Source: Flavobacterium sp. (GTDB taxonomy: Bacteria > Bacteroidota > Bacteroidia > Flavobacteriales > Flavobacteriaceae). From it: a DNA stretch of 64,000 nucleotides. The translations under genes were made by a program, and so were the position numbers. Below are positions 37,122 to 46,251 of this stretch, in pieces (positions within the stretch are counted from its first letter, which is position 1; each line of letters begins with the position of its first letter). A model generated the notes under the pieces. It was not told the origin of the DNA. It searched no databases and saw only the letters and a program-made list of their open reading frames with translations. The DNA lies in the NCBI GenBank assembly GCA_014379405.1, contig JACMLU010000025.1, forward strand, positions 1 to 64,000. The letters run 5' to 3'.

Positions 37122-39164
37122 TTATTTTTTAATCCCTAAAGATTCCAAAAAAGCATCCGAGTTTGGTTTTCTGCCCAAAAACTTTTCTACCATTTCAATT
37201 TCTGGAGCAGTTGATCCTTTTTCCAGAATTTCTTTTCTGTATTTGATTCCAGTTGCAGTGTCCATAACTCCGTTCTTTTTGAAAACAGAAAACATATCCT
37301 GAGCATATACTTTTGACCATAAATACCCATAATAATTTGCTCCGTAACCATTTAGATGACCAAAACTGCAAATCTTGTGATCGTTGTCATCAAATGGCAT
37401 CTGATTTAATAGGGCCAGTTCTTTATAAACTTGTAAAACCCCTTTTCGTTTTGTCTCCTCATATTTGTCCTCATAAGTAAAATCTGTAAGACCCAAGTAA
37501 ATTTGTCTAATATAAAAACTACCAATATTTACTTGTTGAGTTTGTTTCATTTTATCGAATAAATATTTTGGTAGAACTTCACCCGTTTTATAATTTTTTG
37601 CAAAAAGCTTTAAAGCATCATATTCCCAACACCAGTTCTCTAAAAATTGAGAAGGAGCTTCCGTGAAATCACCCTTTACGGCAAATGAATGCTGTGAGGC
37701 AATTGCTGAATGTCCCAATAACCAATGCACTAGATGTCCAAACTCATGAAACATCGTGATTACGTCGCTATGTGGCAACAATGATGGGTCAGTGGCAGTT
37801 CCTTCTGGGAAATTACAAATAAGTGCTGCTTGTGGCAGGATTTCTACACTGCCTTTTTTCAAGTATTGACTTATTGGGAAACAAGCAAAATGAGTGTATT
37901 TGTTTTGTCGAGGAAATAAATCCAAATAAAAACTTCCCATTTTTTTTCCTTCGCTCCAGATTTCATACGTTTTTACTTTATTGTCCCAAACAGGCATATT
38001 GGATGCCGGTTTTATTTGGATGCTCAATAAAGACTCATAAACCTTGAACATTCCTGCCAAAGTGTTGTTCATTTCGAAGTATTCTTTTACTTCGTCTTTG
38101 TTTAATTGGTATTTAGTATTAAGCATTTTTTTGCTGTAATAGGCAAAATCCCAAGATTGTAAAGTGCCCGATTCGGTTGGGCTCACTTCTTTTTTGAATG
38201 CTTCTAGGGTTTTTATTTCATCGGCAACCAAAGGCGACAGTTTTTTGATTAAATCATTTTCAAATGCCCAAACATTTTCAGGTTTTGCCGCCATTTTATC
38301 TGCCAGCGAATAGGCGGCATAGGAAGAAAATCCTAATTTTTTGGCATACATATTTCTGTAATACAACAAACTATCCAACACCGCTATGTTTTGTGGATAA
38401 GCCCTGTTGTTGTAGTGCAAACCAATAACTTTTCGAGTATTGGAATTTTCAGCGTCATCACTAATTTTTATCGTGTTTGGCCCATTTACATACACCACGT
38501 ATTTGCCGTTTGGTCTTTTCCAAGATTGAAGTGATACTGCATCAATTCCTTTTAATTCCTGCTCATTAAACGTTAAACTGTCTTTACTTTCAGCAATGTT
38601 TTTGTCGAAGGCATTGCCTAATTTGATGAGTTGATTATTTATTTCTTCCAATGGTTTTCTGTCAGCTGTGCTCAACTTCATTCCATTTTTTTCGAAGGAT
38701 AGGAGTACTTCCGACAAAAACTTTTTCTGTGTAACCGTGAGCACAAGACCTTTTTGGGTCGAAAACTTTTTCAAGGCTTTATACAAAGGCTCGTTTAAAC
38801 CAATATTGCTACCATAAACTGATATCTTTTCGCTTTCAGCATAGGCTGCTTCTCGAATTTTATTATCTGAAAACGTAGACTGAATTAAGCCAATTTTCAT
38901 AGATAAATCAGCCAATTCGTATCCCAAATCATCATAAGCAACTAATATGTTTGAAATTGTTTGTGGTTTTGCGGCAATAATATTCTTGATTTTATCGTCA
39001 GAAGATTTAATAACCATTGCAACGGCATCTTTTATGATAGCGTCGTTTACTTTTGTAAAATCAATCGGTTTATTGTCGTGTCGCAAAAGGATGTTTGTCG
39101 TGCCATTTTGTGCTTGAACAAATCCGCCAATCGTTAACAAGCCGAGGATAAATAGTTTTTTCAT
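37122..39164 (-). CDS. M3-family metallopeptidase (copy B of tandem pair)
   Basis: 680 residues with a signal peptide ending FVQAQ. Carries FHEFGHLVH, EAPSQFLENW and the same domain plan as copy A. Both copies look intact, with no stop or frameshift. It lies 58 bp upstream of copy A and 28 bp downstream of the threonine dehydrogenase gene, all leftward. Retention of both intact copies argues for different substrate ranges, but this is inference. Confidence 0.95.
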   Translation of the reverse strand: MKKLFILGLLTIGGFVQAQNGTTNILLRHDNKPIDFTKVNDAIIKDAVAMVIKSSDDKIKNIIAAKPQTISNILVAYDDLGYELADLSMKIGLIQSTFSDNKIREAAYAESEKISVYGSNIGLNEPLYKALKKFSTQKGLVLTVTQKKFLSEVLLSFEKNGMKLSTADRKPLEEINNQLIKLGNAFDKNIAESKDSLTFNEQELKGIDAVSLQSWKRPNGKYVVYVNGPNTIKISDDAENSNTRKVIGLHYNNRAYPQNIAVLDSLLYYRNMYAKKLGFSSYAAYSLADKMAAKPENVWAFENDLIKKLSPLVADEIKTLEAFKKEVSPTESGTLQSWDFAYYSKKMLNTKYQLNKDEVKEYFEMNNTLAGMFKVYESLLSIQIKPASNMPVWDNKVKTYEIWSEGKKMGSFYLDLFPRQNKYTHFACFPISQYLKKGSVEILPQAALICNFPEGTATDPSLLPHSDVITMFHEFGHLVHWLLGHSAIASQHSFAVKGDFTEAPSQFLENWCWEYDALKLFAKNYKTGEVLPKYLFDKMKQTQQVNIGSFYIRQIYLGLTDFTYEDKYEETKRKGVLQVYKELALLNQMPFDDNDHKICSFGHLNGYGANYYGYLWSKVYAQDMFSVFKKNGVMDTATGIKYRKEILEKGSTAPEIEMVEKFLGRKPNSDAFLESLGIKK

Positions 39165-39192
39165 TGATTATTATTTTTGTTGGGTTTGGATT

Positions 39193-40158
39193 TTAAACAT
39201 TGTAATTTTTGGGTTCCGTCTGACTCAGATTTTTCAACATATCAACAGTCATACTTTCTAAGTCAAACTCGTGATGCCAATTCCAGTCCTCCCGTGCACG
39301 CGAATCATCAATACTCGCAGGCCAACTATCAGCGATGGTTTGGCGGAAATCAGGTTGGTAGGAAATGGTAAATTCAGGAATGTGTTTTTGGATTTCGGTA
39401 GCAATTTCTGTTGGGGTAAAACTCATTGCTGCTAGATTATAAGAAGACCGAATCTTGATTTGTTCCGCTGGTGCTTGCATAATTCGAATGGTGGCATCAA
39501 TGGCATCGTCCATATACATCATTGGCATTTTGGTTTCCGAGGAAAGAAAACATTCGTATTTTCCATCACTCAAAGCTTTGTGATAAATGTCCACCGCATA
39601 ATCAGTAGTTCCACCACCGGGAGGCGTTGACCAACTGATTAATCCGGGATAACGCACACTCCGAACATCGACACCAAAATGGGAATTGTAATATTCACAC
39701 CATCTTTCGCCAGCCAGCTTGCTGATTCCGTAAACCGTTGAAGGTTCCATAATAGTGTATTGAGGCGTGTTTTCTCTTGGAGTGGTTGGACCAAAAACAG
39801 CTATGCTTGATGGCCAAAAAACTTTTTTTATTTGCTTGGCTTTGGCCAAATTCAAAACATGAAACAAGGAATTTATGTTCAAATCCCAAGCAAAAGAAGG
39901 ATTCTTTTCGGCTGTTGCCGATAGCAATGCCGCCATCAAATACACGTCGGTAATCTGGTGAATTTCGACAAGATGCTGAATCTGGTTGAAATCCAAGGCA
40001 TTGACCACTTCAAAAATCCCCGAATTGACGACGTCGTTGTTCAACTTTCGAATATCGGCAGCAACGACATTTTCGATGCCGTACATTTTTCGAAGTTTAT
40101 GGGTTAACTCTGTTCCAATTTGCCCGCAAGCACCTATAATCAGTATTTTGGGATTCAT
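39193..40158 (-). CDS. tdh: SDR-type L-threonine 3-dehydrogenase
   Basis: 321-residue short-chain/UDP-galactose-epimerase-like dehydrogenase of the type known from Flavobacterium: oxidises threonine to 2-amino-3-ketobutyrate with NAD. NAD motif ILIIGACGQIG (GxxGxxG), catalytic Ser/Thr region WPSSIAVFGP and YGISK (Tyr/Lys pair). The C-terminus SWPASIDDSRAREDW matches the Tdh subgroup. It heads the peptidase cluster, so the genes could form a peptide-to-threonine catabolic unit. Confidence 0.9.
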   Translation of the reverse strand: MNPKILIIGACGQIGTELTHKLRKMYGIENVVAADIRKLNNDVVNSGIFEVVNALDFNQIQHLVEIHQITDVYLMAALLSATAEKNPSFAWDLNINSLFHVLNLAKAKQIKKVFWPSSIAVFGPTTPRENTPQYTIMEPSTVYGISKLAGERWCEYYNSHFGVDVRSVRYPGLISWSTPPGGGTTDYAVDIYHKALSDGKYECFLSSETKMPMMYMDDAIDATIRIMQAPAEQIKIRSSYNLAAMSFTPTEIATEIQKHIPEFTISYQPDFRQTIADSWPASIDDSRAREDWNWHHEFDLESMTVDMLKNLSQTEPKNYNV

Positions 40159-40311
40159 ATTGATGATTTAGAAATGTAAAGTTAACTTTTCGTAAACAGT
40201 AAAAGTTGGTAAAAATATAACAAATTTGCTAAAAATACACAAAAATGAAACTAATTTCTTGATTTGGATTTTGTGCTTGTTGGATTGTAATTTCAATACC
40301 CAAATGGGATA

Positions 40312-40349
40312 AAAAAAGACCTTTGGCGAGATTGGCTAAAGGTCTTTTG
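40312..40349 (-). terminator. Intrinsic terminator downstream of the cassette-like OLD gene
   Basis: AAAAGACCTTTGGC (40314-40327) pairs with GCTAAAGGTCTTTT (40335-40348), one G-U pair. A T tract follows on the minus strand. It lies beyond the attC-like site, so it may belong to the host locus. Confidence 0.7.
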
Positions 40350-40353
40350 ATTT

Positions 40354-40488
40354 GTATAACGATTTCGCTAATAGGTAGAAAAGATCGTGCGGCTATTGGA
40401 AAGATTTCTTCATTACAGCAAAACCAAGTTAAGAAAATAAAAATTTCTGAATCGGAAATTTAACAATGCAAGTTATTAGCTGTTAGGC
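40354..40488 (-). repeat. attC-like recombination site (candidate)
   Basis: Read on the minus strand: GCCTAAC (fits RYYYAAC), one base, GCTAATA; then ~93 nt; then TATTAGC (exact complement of GCTAATA), six bases, GTTATAC (GTTRRRY with one mismatch). This is the R''-L''...L'-R' order of integron attC sites, and 135 bp is within their usual size. It begins 9 bp after the OLD-like stop codon. No integrase is in the window. Confidence 0.45.
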
Positions 40489-40497
40489 ACCGTTAAT

Positions 40498-42234
40498 TTA
40501 AAACGTAAAATTTTTTTCAATCGCTGTAATTACACTTGTCATTTCTTCTGGAATTTCATCAAATTGCAATTCAGAGGCAAGCGAATTAACCATAATAGAA
40601 GCTTTGTAATTTTGGTTTGACCAAATGTTTAATCTGTGCAAAATTTCCTTGCCTGACAAAATTTCTAAATTTCTATGCCACATTTTTTCAACTTTTTCTC
40701 TAGCCTGTTGATTAGCGGTTGAAGCGCTGAGTCTTTTATTGTTTGCTTGAATCTCATCGGCAATTTTATCGGTAATTTCGGTTTTCATACTTTCAGCAAT
40801 TTCTTCAAGTTTTGTAACAACAGTTTTCAATGTAATTTGTTTTGTTGTCTGATTTTTTCTGTGAAGTATGCGACAAATTGCATGTGGAGAAATTAAGTAA
40901 TTTTCTATTTCTTTTCTATTCCAAATATGTAAGTTGATTCCAATTTTCTTTGCTTCATTTAGTCGATCCATTTTTTCTTGATCTTCATGATAATCAGAAT
41001 CGAGAATACAAAAAACATTTATATCTTGTTTTAGTCCATTTTTTAAAACTAAATCAGCACCTTTTACATTTTGCCAACCGCTCCAACCACCAATACTTGA
41101 TCGTGGTATTAAGTCAAATGGATCGCAATTACCAAGAAAAATTGTTTCTTGGATTCGCTTTAAAATACTCACATCTTTCCCTTCGACAAGAAGCAATTTT
41201 CGTGATGACCATAATCTTGCAAGTCCAATGTTTTGCATACTTCCAATGCCATTTACTAAGCTTTGAACTGCCGGGACACTTGAAGCATAACTGGATTTTT
41301 TTCCTCTTTTATCGACAATTAAAATATTTTCGGGTTCAACCTCGGATATTATTTCGATTGAGTGTGTTGCAAGTAAAACCTGTTTGTAATGTTTTTTTAA
41401 AAATCTGATTAATTTTCTTTGAAGATCTGCATGCATATATACATCAGGTTCATCTAATATTATTGTTGAATCATTGGATGATCGTGCTAGAAACCACATT
41501 GTTTGCAGCCACATTTGCAAACCATGTCCCATCCAACCAATTTCAGCAGCAAAGTCGTTATCTCTTACTATTAATGTGAGCTGTCCTCCCTTCAATAAAC
41601 TGCGGCCATCTAAGTCTTCTATTCCCAATCCGGGCCAAGTTTGTTCTGAAAGGTTTTTAAATTTATCGAATAGATAATAGTAAATTTTAATCTGATTTCT
41701 AAAATGGATAGACGACAATTGAGTAGCAATGTTTGACCTAACTGTATCATAAGTTAAAACAGTTTCTTCTTTTGCAATTGCAGAAATCTGAGGTAGAATA
41801 TTTATTTCAGGTATTTGAGCATTCCTTATTTCGGTCTTGGATTTTTTGACATTGCCTTTGCTATCATATATCACGGCAAAAATTTCGATTCCGTCACCAA
41901 CTTCACCAATATTTATTTCAATTTTAGATTTATTTCCAAAGATTGCGGTTATTTTGGCTGGCCCGCGTTGATATTTATGGAAGATATTTTTTGTTGAAAA
42001 ATCAAGTCCAGTTATAGAAGGAGTAACACCTTTAACAGATGGTGAATAATCTAACCAATCTGGAACATTTTTAAAGTTAAGCGAACGACTTGCTACTATT
42101 GAAACTAACCGCAATGCTTCTATCATTGTAGATTTTCCTGCATTATTTTTCCCTACGATAATCGTAGTGTCTTTAAATTCAATACTATGTGAGTCAAAGC
42201 ATCGATAGTTTTCTAATTCTAATTTTTTTAGCAT
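40498..42234 (-). CDS. OLD-like ATP-dependent nuclease (ABC ATPase + TOPRIM)
   Basis: 578 residues. The N-terminal ABC-type ATPase has Walker A GKNNAGKST (28-36) and Walker B STIILDEPDVYMH (~255-266), followed by ATHS. The C-terminal TOPRIM nuclease domain has the acidic motifs LLLVEGKDVSIL (~350) and FCILDSDYHEDQ (~410). This matches the overcoming-lysogenization-defect family, which includes phage-defence nucleases such as P2 OLD and GajA. No helicase partner (GajB-like), reverse transcriptase or other defence gene lies beside it, so it would be a stand-alone class 1 form. Boundary sequences GTTAGGC (before) and GCCTAAC (after) suggest acquisition as a cassette. Confidence 0.85.
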   Translation of the reverse strand: MLKKLELENYRCFDSHSIEFKDTTIIVGKNNAGKSTMIEALRLVSIVASRSLNFKNVPDWLDYSPSVKGVTPSITGLDFSTKNIFHKYQRGPAKITAIFGNKSKIEINIGEVGDGIEIFAVIYDSKGNVKKSKTEIRNAQIPEINILPQISAIAKEETVLTYDTVRSNIATQLSSIHFRNQIKIYYYLFDKFKNLSEQTWPGLGIEDLDGRSLLKGGQLTLIVRDNDFAAEIGWMGHGLQMWLQTMWFLARSSNDSTIILDEPDVYMHADLQRKLIRFLKKHYKQVLLATHSIEIISEVEPENILIVDKRGKKSSYASSVPAVQSLVNGIGSMQNIGLARLWSSRKLLLVEGKDVSILKRIQETIFLGNCDPFDLIPRSSIGGWSGWQNVKGADLVLKNGLKQDINVFCILDSDYHEDQEKMDRLNEAKKIGINLHIWNRKEIENYLISPHAICRILHRKNQTTKQITLKTVVTKLEEIAESMKTEITDKIADEIQANNKRLSASTANQQAREKVEKMWHRNLEILSGKEILHRLNIWSNQNYKASIMVNSLASELQFDEIPEEMTSVITAIEKNFTF

Positions 42235-42251
42235 AATATTGACTTAATGAC

Positions 42252-42258
42252 GCCTAAC
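42252..42258 (-). repeat. Cassette boundary motif upstream of the OLD-like gene
   Basis: Minus strand GTTAGGC fits the integron core GTTRRRY and lies 17 bp before the ATG, leaving no room for a promoter inside the putative cassette. Confidence 0.4.
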
Positions 42259-42390
42259 TCGTTTATAGGTAAAAGAAACATTCATATACACTTAAACTTA
42301 GGTAGATTAGCAAAAGTCTATTTCAATTTATATTTCCCCAAATATATTCATTTTTTCTTACAAATCCTTTAAAAAAGCTGGTGCATTCCC

Positions 42391-42426
42391 AAAAAAAATC
42401 CCTGATGAAAAATTCAAAAGGGATTG
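42391..42426 (-). terminator. Terminator of hflX
   Basis: AATCCCT (42397-42403) pairs with AGGGATT (42419-42425) with partial inner pairing. On the minus strand a run of eight T follows. It lies 25 bp after the hflX stop. Confidence 0.65.
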
Positions 42427-42450
42427 CTGTACTTTATATTTTGGAAGAAA

Positions 42451-43683
42451 TTATTCTTTCTCTTCTTTTTCCACTGCATCCTTGTAATCGGGATACAAAA
42501 ACTTGTTGTAGGGAAAGCGCGTGATGTGAATTTGTCTCACGGCTTCGTAAACTCGTTCGCGGAAATCCTCGAAATTTTCCTTGTAGGCCGCCGAGATAAA
42601 CAAGGCGTTTTCTTCGCCCACACGATGCATCCAAGTGGCTTTCCACTCTTCGAGAGTGTAATGTCTTGGCGTTTTTTCGGTCATTAAATCATCCTCGTCA
42701 ATAGTCAAATGCTTGTAGGCATCAATCTTGTTGAAAACCATAAGAACTGGCTTGTCTTTTGCCTTGATGTCCGACAATGTTTGGTTTACCGACTCGATAT
42801 GGTCTTCAAAATCAGGATGCGAAATATCGACAACGTGCAACAGCAAATCGGCTTCACGAACCTCGTCGAGCGTACTTTTGAAGGAATCGACCAATTGTGT
42901 CGGCAATTTTCGAATGAAACCTACCGTGTCCGAAAGCAGGAAAGGCAAGTTTTTAATCACCACTTTTCGAACGGTTGTGTCCAAGGTTGCAAAAAGTTTG
43001 TTCTCCACGAAAACATCACTTTTTCCAATGGCGTTCATCAGGGTTGATTTCCCCACATTGGTATAACCCACCAAAGCCACACGAACCATGGCACCGCGAT
43101 TGCCTCTTTGGGTTCCCATTTGCTTGTCGATGGCTTTTATTTTGTCTTTTAACAATGCAATTCGGTCACGAACAATACGCCTGTCGGTTTCAATCTCCGT
43201 TTCTCCCGGTCCACGCATCCCGATTCCCCCTTTTTGGCGTTCCAAGTGGGTCCATAAACCAGATAATCTTGGTAACAAATAGATGCATTGCGCCAACTCC
43301 ACCTGCGTTCTGGCATACGAAGTTTCGGCTCTTTGGGCAAAAATATCCAGGATAAGATTCGTTCTATCGAGGATTTTGCAATCTATGATTTTGGAAATAT
43401 TTTTTTGTTGCGAAGGCGTCAATTCATCATCAAATATCAAGGTCGAAATATCATTTTCCTTTACATAAAGGTTGATTTCGTCAATTTTTCCTGTACCCAA
43501 AAATGTTTTGGGATTCGGTTTGTCCATTTTTTGCCAAAAACGTTTGACCACTTCTCCACCAGCCGTAAAAGTCAAAAACTCCAACTCGTCAAGATATTCG
43601 TTGAGTTTATCCTCGCTTTGGTTTTGGGTAACGACACCAACAATGGCCGTTTTTTCAAAATTTATTATTTCTTTTTCTAACAT
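42451..43683 (-). CDS. hflX: Ribosome-associated GTPase HflX
   Basis: Splits or rescues stalled 70S ribosomes, especially under stress. 410 residues: N-terminal HflX domain (FDDELTPSQQKNISKIIDCKILDRTNLILDIFAQRA region), the family linker QKGGIGMRGPGETEIETDRR, then the G domain with GYTNVGKSTLMN (G1), DTVGFIRKLP (G3) and NKID (G4). The C-terminus is charged (VEKEEKE). A minus-strand TAAATTTG box lies 17 bp upstream, giving a very short leader. Confidence 0.96.
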   Translation of the reverse strand: MLEKEIINFEKTAIVGVVTQNQSEDKLNEYLDELEFLTFTAGGEVVKRFWQKMDKPNPKTFLGTGKIDEINLYVKENDISTLIFDDELTPSQQKNISKIIDCKILDRTNLILDIFAQRAETSYARTQVELAQCIYLLPRLSGLWTHLERQKGGIGMRGPGETEIETDRRIVRDRIALLKDKIKAIDKQMGTQRGNRGAMVRVALVGYTNVGKSTLMNAIGKSDVFVENKLFATLDTTVRKVVIKNLPFLLSDTVGFIRKLPTQLVDSFKSTLDEVREADLLLHVVDISHPDFEDHIESVNQTLSDIKAKDKPVLMVFNKIDAYKHLTIDEDDLMTEKTPRHYTLEEWKATWMHRVGEENALFISAAYKENFEDFRERVYEAVRQIHITRFPYNKFLYPDYKDAVEKEEKE

Positions 43684-43699
43684 GTCTTTGTATAAGTTG

Positions 43700-43707
43700 C
43701 AAATTTA
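43700..43707 (-). promoter_or_regulatory. Probable hflX promoter -7 box
   Basis: Minus strand TAAATTTG, an exact TAnnTTTG match, 16 bp before the hflX ATG. No TTG at the expected -33 spacing. Confidence 0.5.
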
Positions 43708-43744
43708 ATGATTTGCCATGGACTTATGGACATTGCATCGAAAT

Positions 43745-44956
43745 CTATTCCATTGCCTTCACTCTTTTGACCAAGAAGGCGATCAAAATTCCGAACATTC
43801 CAATAAAAGCGAATGAAAATTGCAAACCAAATAGTTCCGAAATATGTCCAATAACGGGTGGTCCCATCAAAAACCCAAGGAAACTTACACTAGAAACTGC
43901 CGTTAGTGCTTCGCCTGTTGGAATCGTTGGATGTTTTCCTGCAATGCTGTAAAGTGTAGGAATAACGGTAGAAACTCCCAAACCTACAATCATAAAAGCG
44001 ATAGTACACGGAATGATATAGGGGAAAATCACAGCCATATACAAGCCCGAAGAAATCATAACACCACTAATTTGCATCACGGTTTTTCGCCCAAATTTGT
44101 TGATTAAATGGTCTCCAAAAAATCGTCCACTAGCCATCATTATCATAAAAGAAGTATAACCAATAATGATTAATGGACCAGGTGCTTTGACGACATCTTT
44201 GAAATAAACGCCACTCCAATCGAACATAATTCCTTCGCTCGCCATACTACAAAAACCAATAACACCCAACAAAACCAATGACATATCTGGTTTTGTGAAT
44301 GTTTTTTTCTTTTCGACACGAACTTTTTCTTTGGCTTTTATTAAATACTTGAAATTGATGCCCACCAAAACTAATACAACAAAAGCCACGATAACAAAGT
44401 GCATATAAGTCGTGATTTTTAGTGCCAACATTCCCAATCCAACTAAAGCTCCTGTGAATCCAGCCAAACTCCACATTCCGTGAAACGAAGACATAATAGC
44501 TCTCCTGAAAAGTCCTTCGGTATAAATTCCTTGTGTATTGATAGAGATGTTGGTCAAATTGCCAAAGATTCCAAAGAAAACCAATCCGAGAGCCAATTGC
44601 CAGGCGTTTTGCGCCAAACCGATATTGGTCAAACTAAAAACATACATCAAGGCTGCTAAAGGGAGAATGCGATCGCTTCCAAAACGAGTAACTAGTTTTC
44701 CCGAAAAAAACATCATGGTCAACTGTCCGACTGGCAATGCAAAAAGAATGGTTCCTAGTTCGCCATCACTCAATTGCAAATCGGCTTTGATATTTGGAAT
44801 TCGGCTTGCCCAAGTGGCAAAAGACAAACCCATTCCAAAATAAAACATAGAAATTCCCCAACGAATTCGGTTTAAATACGATTGCTTTGCATCTCGATAG
44901 GTTTTCTTGTATTTGCCTTTCGCTTTGTAAATACCGATAAAATTAAAATACTGCAA
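43745..44956 (-). CDS. MFS transporter
   Basis: 403 residues with 12 predicted membrane helices in two groups of six, separated by a basic loop (LIKAKEKVRVEKKKTFTKPD). The MFS loop motif appears as GKLVTRFGSDRILPL and in the second half as DHLINKFGRKTVM. The substrate is unknown; it resembles the YbjJ-like group of sugar or drug carriers. The start is uncertain: the frame opens with TTG at 44956, and the nearby ATG (minus strand, around 44960) is out of frame. The promoter box at 44983-44990 places transcription start about 20 nt before the TTG, which supports it. Confidence 0.85.
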   Translation of the reverse strand: MQYFNFIGIYKAKGKYKKTYRDAKQSYLNRIRWGISMFYFGMGLSFATWASRIPNIKADLQLSDGELGTILFALPVGQLTMMFFSGKLVTRFGSDRILPLAALMYVFSLTNIGLAQNAWQLALGLVFFGIFGNLTNISINTQGIYTEGLFRRAIMSSFHGMWSLAGFTGALVGLGMLALKITTYMHFVIVAFVVLVLVGINFKYLIKAKEKVRVEKKKTFTKPDMSLVLLGVIGFCSMASEGIMFDWSGVYFKDVVKAPGPLIIIGYTSFMIMMASGRFFGDHLINKFGRKTVMQISGVMISSGLYMAVIFPYIIPCTIAFMIVGLGVSTVIPTLYSIAGKHPTIPTGEALTAVSSVSFLGFLMGPPVIGHISELFGLQFSFAFIGMFGILIAFLVKRVKAME

Positions 44957-44982
44957 ATCATTTTATTTTAAAATTGAATCTG

Positions 44983-44990
44983 CAAAAGTA
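44983..44990 (-). promoter_or_regulatory. Probable promoter -7 box of the MFS gene
   Basis: Minus strand TACTTTTG is an exact TAnnTTTG match. No TTG at proper spacing upstream. Confidence 0.5.
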
Positions 44991-45050
44991 CAAAATCAAA
45001 CTGTTTCTGTTTGGTATTTCATTTCAAACTGAACAATTCAACGTTATTGT

Positions 45051-46094
45051 TTATAAATTGACAACTCTTTTTTGCTCACTACTTAGAAAAGCCGCTTCAA
45101 TAATTCGCATCACATTGACACCATCTTGAGCAGTAACAGGCTCGGTTTTATCATTTGCAATAGCCTGATAAACGCCATCAAAAAAGTCGTAATAATTTCC
45201 TTGAAGCGTGGGTACTTTTTCTTTTATAATTTTGCCGTCGACTTCAGTGTGTAAAAGTCCTTCTTGGCCTTCTTTTTCGGTTCCCCAAGTGGTTAAATTG
45301 GGCTTTTTTCCTAATTTCAATTCGTCTTCCTGCACATCGCCACGGGATTTCAAAAACGAACCTTTCTTGCCGTGAACCAAATAAGAAGGATTGGGTTCCC
45401 TTACAAAAAAACCGGCTTTCAATCGCACTCTTAGATCTGAATAATACAGTAAAATATCTAAATAATCATCGACCAAAGAATGTTCTCTAGTAATTCTGAT
45501 ATCGGCAAAAACGGCATTGGGCACACCAAACAAATACAAGGCTTGATCAATAATATGCGGTCCCAGATCTTTCAAGATTCCCGATCCGGAATTAATGGTT
45601 TCCTTGTGCACTTTTGGACTCAAAACAGGATTGTAACGGTCAAAGTGAAACTCAGCTTCGACAATTTCGCCCAACAACTTCTCGTCAAGAATTTTCTTCA
45701 CGGTTTTGAGTTCACTGTCCCATCTTCGGTTTTGAAAAACGGACAATTTCAATCCTTTTTCTTTGACCAAGGCTGTCAATTCTTGCGCTTCGGCAACATT
45801 AGTTGTAAAAGCTTTTTCGACAATGGCGTGTTTTCCGGCGAGCAATACTTTTTTGGCATACTCAAAATGGGTGTCGATTGGTGTGTTTACAATAACCAAA
45901 TCGATGCTTTTGTCCTCCAAAATAGATTCGAAACTAGGGAAGCTTGTCACTTCGGGATAATCTTCTTGTATTAATTTTTTGCTTCTTTCCCAAGAACCCA
46001 AAAGTTCAAAACCAGGATGAAGTTCTAGAAACGGAGCGTGAAAAACTTTTCCTGACATTCCGTATGATAACAGTGCTGTTTTTATTATTTGCAT
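45051..46094 (-). CDS. Gfo/Idh/MocA-family oxidoreductase
   Basis: NAD(P)-dependent dehydrogenase of sugars or related polyols; the substrate is unknown. 347 residues: N-terminal Rossmann fold (LLSYGMSGKVFHAPFL), the cofactor/substrate loop VEKAFTTN near residue 93 where most relatives have EKP, and the C-terminal Gfo/Idh sheet domain with the catalytic-type motif GSGILKDLGPHIIDQALYL (Asp and His conserved). It is leftward and stands between the MFS carrier and an OYE-type reductase with its own flanking spacers. Confidence 0.9.
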   Translation of the reverse strand: MQIIKTALLSYGMSGKVFHAPFLELHPGFELLGSWERSKKLIQEDYPEVTSFPSFESILEDKSIDLVIVNTPIDTHFEYAKKVLLAGKHAIVEKAFTTNVAEAQELTALVKEKGLKLSVFQNRRWDSELKTVKKILDEKLLGEIVEAEFHFDRYNPVLSPKVHKETINSGSGILKDLGPHIIDQALYLFGVPNAVFADIRITREHSLVDDYLDILLYYSDLRVRLKAGFFVREPNPSYLVHGKKGSFLKSRGDVQEDELKLGKKPNLTTWGTEKEGQEGLLHTEVDGKIIKEKVPTLQGNYYDFFDGVYQAIANDKTEPVTAQDGVNVMRIIEAAFLSSEQKRVVNL

Positions 46095-46107
46095 TTTGTT
46101 TGTTTTT

Positions 46108-46242
46108 AAAATTTGACACGAATTTCACGACCCAAGCGAAGCGAATTGGCGAAGCAATTCGCACAAATTTGTTTGTCTTAAAATTTCACAACCTTACGAT
46201 GGCATATAATTCGTGAAAATTAGTGTAATTCGTGTTTAAATT
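46108..46242. repeat. Intergenic imperfect inverted repeat (CACGAATTACACTAATT family, copy 1)
   Basis: Left arm AAATTTGACACGAATT (46108-46123) pairs imperfectly with the right arm at 46226-46242. The interior has a perfect hairpin GCGAATTG (46141-46148) / CAATTCGC (46155-46162). The right-arm sequence (minus strand CACGAATTACACTAATT followed by TTCACGAATT) matches 22 of 27 bases with the second copy near 55195. Confidence 0.6.
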
Positions 46243-46251
46243 TTTGGGTAA

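Larger units (their letters stand above)
40159..40497. other. Intergenic region with terminator and attC-like sequence
   Basis: 339 bp without a gene. It contains the tdh start region (40159-40260, no full promoter match), a terminator (40312-40349) and a 135-bp segment (40354-40488) with attC-like ordered inverted boxes just after the OLD-like gene. Confidence 0.6.

Noticed and set aside
42708..43680. Several rightward frames opposite hflX
   Set aside because: hflX has all GTPase motifs on the minus strand; the opposite frames are shadows.
45480..45974. 164-codon frame opposite the Gfo/Idh gene
   Set aside because: Antisense to a well-supported gene; no recognisable protein features.
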